Origin: Halolactibacillus sp051746745
GTDB taxonomy: Bacteria; Bacillota; Bacilli; Bacillales; Amphibacillaceae
DNA: 8,136 nt
Direction: 5' to 3'
Assembly: GCA_051746745.1 (NCBI GenBank)
Contig: JBNJFJ010000090.1
Coordinates: 1-8,136, forward strand
Shown here: one piece after another, positions 5,836 to 8,136 of the stretch
Numbering within the stretch: position 1 is the stretch's first letter
Layout of the letters: each line of letters opens with the position of its first letter
Program-made: the position numbers and the translations under genes
The notes under the pieces: model-generated
What the model was told of the DNA's origin: nothing
Seen by the model: only the letters and a program-made list of their open reading frames with translations
Databases searched by the model: none

Positions 5836-7182
5836 ATGAAACTAAAGACAAAACTCGTCTTATTCAACACCTTGGGTTTTCTATTGTTTTTATTCGTGAT
5901 TGAAGCACTGATCTACTTTAGTTTTGTTCAAATTATGACGAGTCAAGAAATTGATCGAATCGAAGCACAAGCGACAACATTACTGGAAGCTTTTGCACAA
6001 GATGAAATTAGTAATGTTGACCCAGCGCAACTATTAAAAGCGTATGTTCCAACGGATGGGATGATTCGTCTCATAGATGATGACGGACAGATTATTCAAG
6101 TCGTTACCCAAGATGAGAGGTTAACGACTTTAGACGGGCAATTTACGAATCAGACATCGACAGATGAATTTACGATGGGTGATGGTGAACGCTTTGCTAA
6201 AGTATCGATGCCGATCATTTATGTTGACCAAGAAGTCAGAGCGCTTGAGGTGGTGCAACCACTTAAATATATTGACGACGCCTTAGATGTGCTTATCCTT
6301 GTCCTTATTTTTAGTTTCTTTATGATGATTATTCCAGGGGTATTCATTGGTCAGACGATTGCGAGAATCATTATAAAACCGATCGAACGGTTATCACAAG
6401 CGATGCAACATAATCAAACCGACGGAAAGTGGGAGACGGTGGAATTTAGCGATCGTAAAGATGAGCTTGGACATATGGCGTTAAATTTCAATGAGATGAA
6501 TACGAGACTAAAATCAATGTTTGATACACAAGAACAATTTGTTGCTAATGCTTCGCATGAGTTAAAGACACCACTCGCCGTCATTAAGAGTTATGTACGA
6601 CTGATGGAACGTCAAGGGAAAACTAATCCTGACGTCATGGAAGAATCGCTTGAGACGATTAATTACGAAACAGACCGAATGCATCACTTAATTCAGCAGA
6701 TGTTAACACTTGTATCGATTGAAAAAGGGGAATTGTTTAACTTTGGTCAAGTGGCCTTACGTCCGCTGTTAAAACAAGCGAGTAAATCAATAGCGTTAGC
6801 ATTTGACCGGACAATCACACTCGACATGGTTGACCAAGAAGTCACGATTGTTGGGGATGAAGAAAAGCTCAAACAATTGGTCTATATTTTATTAGACAAT
6901 GCTCAAAAATATTCAGAAGAAGCGATACGGTTGAGCTTAAGAAAAACAGAGACAGGCGCGATCATTGAAGTAGAAGACTACGGTGAAGGGTTAAGTAAAC
7001 AAGACCAAGAGGCTATATTCAATCGGTTTTACCGGGTGGATAAAGCGCGAGCGAGAGAAACAGGGGGAACTGGCCTTGGGCTAACCATTGCTAAAGCGAT
7101 TGTTGACCAACACGAGGGGAGAATTGAAGTAGACTCCACATTAGGAAAGGGTACTACATTCCGAATTTATCTACCTCTTTAA
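5836..7182 (+). CDS. Membrane sensor histidine kinase, ArlS/YkoH-like, 448 aa
   Basis: Partner kinase of the preceding response regulator, acting at the membrane. Transmembrane helix 1 (about 9-31) and helix 2 (about 152-172) flank an extracytoplasmic sensor region of about 120 residues. A HAMP linker follows (about 173-228, with the IIIKPIERL signature). The dimerisation/phosphoacceptor domain has the H-box FVANASHELKTPLAVIK with His241. The ATPase domain has the N-box LLDNAQKYS (Asn355), the G1 box DYGEG (381-385), the F-box IFNRFYRVD and the G2 box GGTGLGL (410-416). All catalytic boxes are intact. Length and layout match ArlS/YkoH-type kinases; the signal sensed is unknown. Its GGAG ribosome binding site lies within the end of the regulator gene, 9 nt before the ATG, so translation is probably coupled. 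Only a weak hairpin (7205-7226) follows. Confidence 0.94.
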   Translation: MKLKTKLVLFNTLGFLLFLFVIEALIYFSFVQIMTSQEIDRIEAQATTLLEAFAQDEISNVDPAQLLKAYVPTDGMIRLIDDDGQIIQVVTQDERLTTLDGQFTNQTSTDEFTMGDGERFAKVSMPIIYVDQEVRALEVVQPLKYIDDALDVLILVLIFSFFMMIIPGVFIGQTIARIIIKPIERLSQAMQHNQTDGKWETVEFSDRKDELGHMALNFNEMNTRLKSMFDTQEQFVANASHELKTPLAVIKSYVRLMERQGKTNPDVMEESLETINYETDRMHHLIQQMLTLVSIEKGELFNFGQVALRPLLKQASKSIALAFDRTITLDMVDQEVTIVGDEEKLKQLVYILLDNAQKYSEEAIRLSLRKTETGAIIEVEDYGEGLSKQDQEAIFNRFYRVDKARARETGGTGLGLTIAKAIVDQHEGRIEVDSTLGKGTTFRIYLPL

Positions 7183-7187
7183 CCAGA

Positions 7188-7227
7188 TTCTCATCAACTT
7201 CTCATGAAGCCTTTAAACGGCTTTCAT
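7188..7227 (+). promoter_or_regulatory. Candidate operator: TTCTCAT direct repeats in 11-bp phase
   Basis: Two exact TTCTCAT copies (7188-7194 and 7199-7205) are 11 bp apart. A degenerate copy, CTTTCAT (7221-7227, 5 of 7 bases), lies two periods further on. Tandem half-sites on one face of the helix upstream of a promoter with a poor -35 are typical of OmpR-family activators. The repeats span about -62 to -45 relative to the predicted start. From memory, the motif reported for staphylococcal ArlR also begins with a TTCTCAT-containing half-site followed by a 4-bp gap. Binding by the adjacent regulator is inference. Confidence 0.55.
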
Positions 7228-7234
7228 CTTCTGT

Positions 7235-7243
7235 TGCTATACT
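7235..7243 (+). promoter_or_regulatory. Extended -10 promoter of the PepSY gene
   Basis: TGCTATACT provides a TG-n extension and TATACT (5 of 6 bases, 7238-7243). The -35 position holds AAACGG, which is poor and suggests dependence on an activator. The predicted start near 7250 lies just before the GGGAGG ribosome binding site. Confidence 0.6.
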
Positions 7244-7270
7244 AAAAGTATCAAAGGGAGGATGATAGAA

Positions 7271-8136
7271 ATGAAATCAACAATGATAAAAGTAATCGGA
7301 AGTCTCGTTGGTGGCTTGACGGTATTTTTCCTTAGTGCTTACGTGTTCCAATTCGCTATGGGCACGGCAGAAGCTAAAATGTCGATAGAAGAAATTGAAG
7401 CACTTGCTAGCGACCGTTTTCCTGGGGAAGTCGTCGAAGTGGAATATGACGACAATACGTATGAGATTGAAATTAAAACAGAGACACAATCATTTGAATT
7501 AGTGCTAGATGCAACAAGTGGAGAAATTCTTTACTTAGAAGAAAAAAATCAAGTCGTTGCTACATCAGATGATGTGAAAGTAAATGATGATGGAACGTCT
7601 GAAGAAACAACCACAGACGATACTAATGAAGCATCTACTAATAATAAAAATCAAACAGATGAAGCAACTGATACGACTGAGGCTGATACAACAAATGATG
7701 ATACAAATGAAGCAGCATCAGACGCTGAAGAAAAATCTACAACACCATCAACAACCGATGATGAAGGTTCTAAATCTATCCCTAATGACAAAGCATCGGA
7801 TGTCGCTAAAGATACAGTAGCAAATACGCCCGCTGTCATGATTAATCAGGGACAAGCTCAAAAAATCGCCAGAGAAAAGGCAGATAATGCTAAAGTGACA
7901 GAAATAGAATTAGAAGAAGATGATGGGGCGACTTACTATCAAGTTGAACTCGAGAATGATACCCATGAATTTGAAGTCGAGATTGATGCCTTTACCGGTA
8001 AAGTGCTCATTATTGAGATGGAACAACGAGACGATCAAGCATCAACGGAGAGTAAAGTAATGTCACGTGAAGCTATTTTGCAGCTTATTAATAAAAGTTA
8101 TGCTAATTATCGTATTGAAAAAATAGAATTAGATGA
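7271..8136 (+). CDS. Membrane-anchored PepSY-domain protein, C-terminus cut by window end
   Basis: At least 288 residues are visible and the frame is still open at the window end. An N-terminal hydrophobic segment (about 7-29, after Lys2/Lys7) acts as an uncleaved anchor or signal, placing the rest outside the cell. A first PepSY-like unit (about 37-92) contains MSIEEIEALA and ends with DATSGEILYLE. An extracellular linker (about 95-186) is very rich in Thr, Asp, Glu, Asn, Ser and Ala. A second PepSY unit (about 188-250) runs from INQGQAQKIAREKA to DAFTGKVLIIE, and a third begins near 263 (MSREAILQLINKSYANYRIE). PepSY domains are linked to protease inhibition or modulation in the cell envelope. 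GGGAGG lies 9 nt before the ATG; an upstream ATG at 7262 is too close to it. The position after a response regulator and kinase recalls Bacillus subtilis ykoGHI. It has its own promoter and is a probable target of that system. Confidence 0.88.
   Translation, partial: MKSTMIKVIGSLVGGLTVFFLSAYVFQFAMGTAEAKMSIEEIEALASDRFPGEVVEVEYDDNTYEIEIKTETQSFELVLDATSGEILYLEEKNQVVATSDDVKVNDDGTSEETTTDDTNEASTNNKNQTDEATDTTEADTTNDDTNEAASDAEEKSTTPSTTDDEGSKSIPNDKASDVAKDTVANTPAVMINQGQAQKIAREKADNAKVTEIELEEDDGATYYQVELENDTHEFEVEIDAFTGKVLIIEMEQRDDQASTESKVMSREAILQLINKSYANYRIEKIELD

Noticed and set aside
7205..7226. Hairpin TGAAGCC/GGCTTTCA between the kinase and PepSY genes
   Set aside because: It has a bulge and no T-tract and overlaps the candidate operator and promoter, so it is at best a very weak terminator.
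7277..7489. Minus-strand open frame of 70 codons
   Set aside because: It is antisense to the well-supported PepSY gene, with no recognisable protein features.
7584..7820. Plus-strand open frame of 78 codons rich in Gln, Met, Lys and Leu
   Set aside because: It is a frame-shifted reading of the low-complexity linker in the PepSY gene; the biased composition reflects the repeated codons of that linker.
7651..7839. Minus-strand open frame of 62 codons rich in Ser, Val and Ala
   Set aside because: It is antisense to the same low-complexity linker; the absence of stops is a by-product of the repeated Thr/Asp/Glu codons.

Overview
This 8.1 kb window looks like chromosomal DNA from a low-GC Bacillota, most likely a Bacillaceae relative. 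The support is AT-rich coding sequence, strong AGGAG-type ribosome binding sites, one TTG start, a YjcZ-type tiny membrane protein (a family typical of Bacillus and relatives), a DUF4003-type protein, and an ArlRS/YkoGH-like two-component system followed by a PepSY protein. The genus cannot be fixed from the sequence. No mobile element, CRISPR array, rRNA or tRNA is visible, and no gene-free stretch exceeds 300 bases.

Layout. On the minus strand, reading leftward from about 2050, lie two HAD-superfamily Cof-type phosphatases (1259-2050 and 249-1127) and then a 30-residue YjcZ-family peptide gene (35-127) with its own promoter. A 157-bp divergent region (2051-2207) separates these from the plus-strand genes. 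These are an AEC-family (auxin efflux carrier-like) permease with a TTG start (2208-3119), a DUF4003-like protein of unknown function (3217-4185) and an EstA/esterase-D-like serine hydrolase (4217-5002). The last two are 31 bp apart and probably co-transcribed. A strong intrinsic terminator at 5054-5087, perhaps preceded by a weaker one, closes this block.

The right end is a signalling module. An OmpR-family response regulator (5162-5833) and its membrane histidine kinase (5836-7182) are 2 bp apart, under an extended -10 promoter. They are followed by a membrane-anchored protein with repeated PepSY domains (7271 onward, cut by the window end). The PepSY gene has its own extended -10 promoter with a poor -35. 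Just upstream are two exact TTCTCAT direct repeats 11 bp apart, plus a degenerate copy in the same phase, which is the architecture expected of an OmpR-family operator. The natural reading is that the two-component system controls the PepSY gene, as the gene order of ykoGHI in Bacillus subtilis would suggest.

Nothing here amounts to a clearly new multi-gene system. The most informative items are the candidate operator before the PepSY gene, the small YjcZ-type gene with a possible sporulation promoter, and three start-codon assignments decided by their ribosome binding sites.
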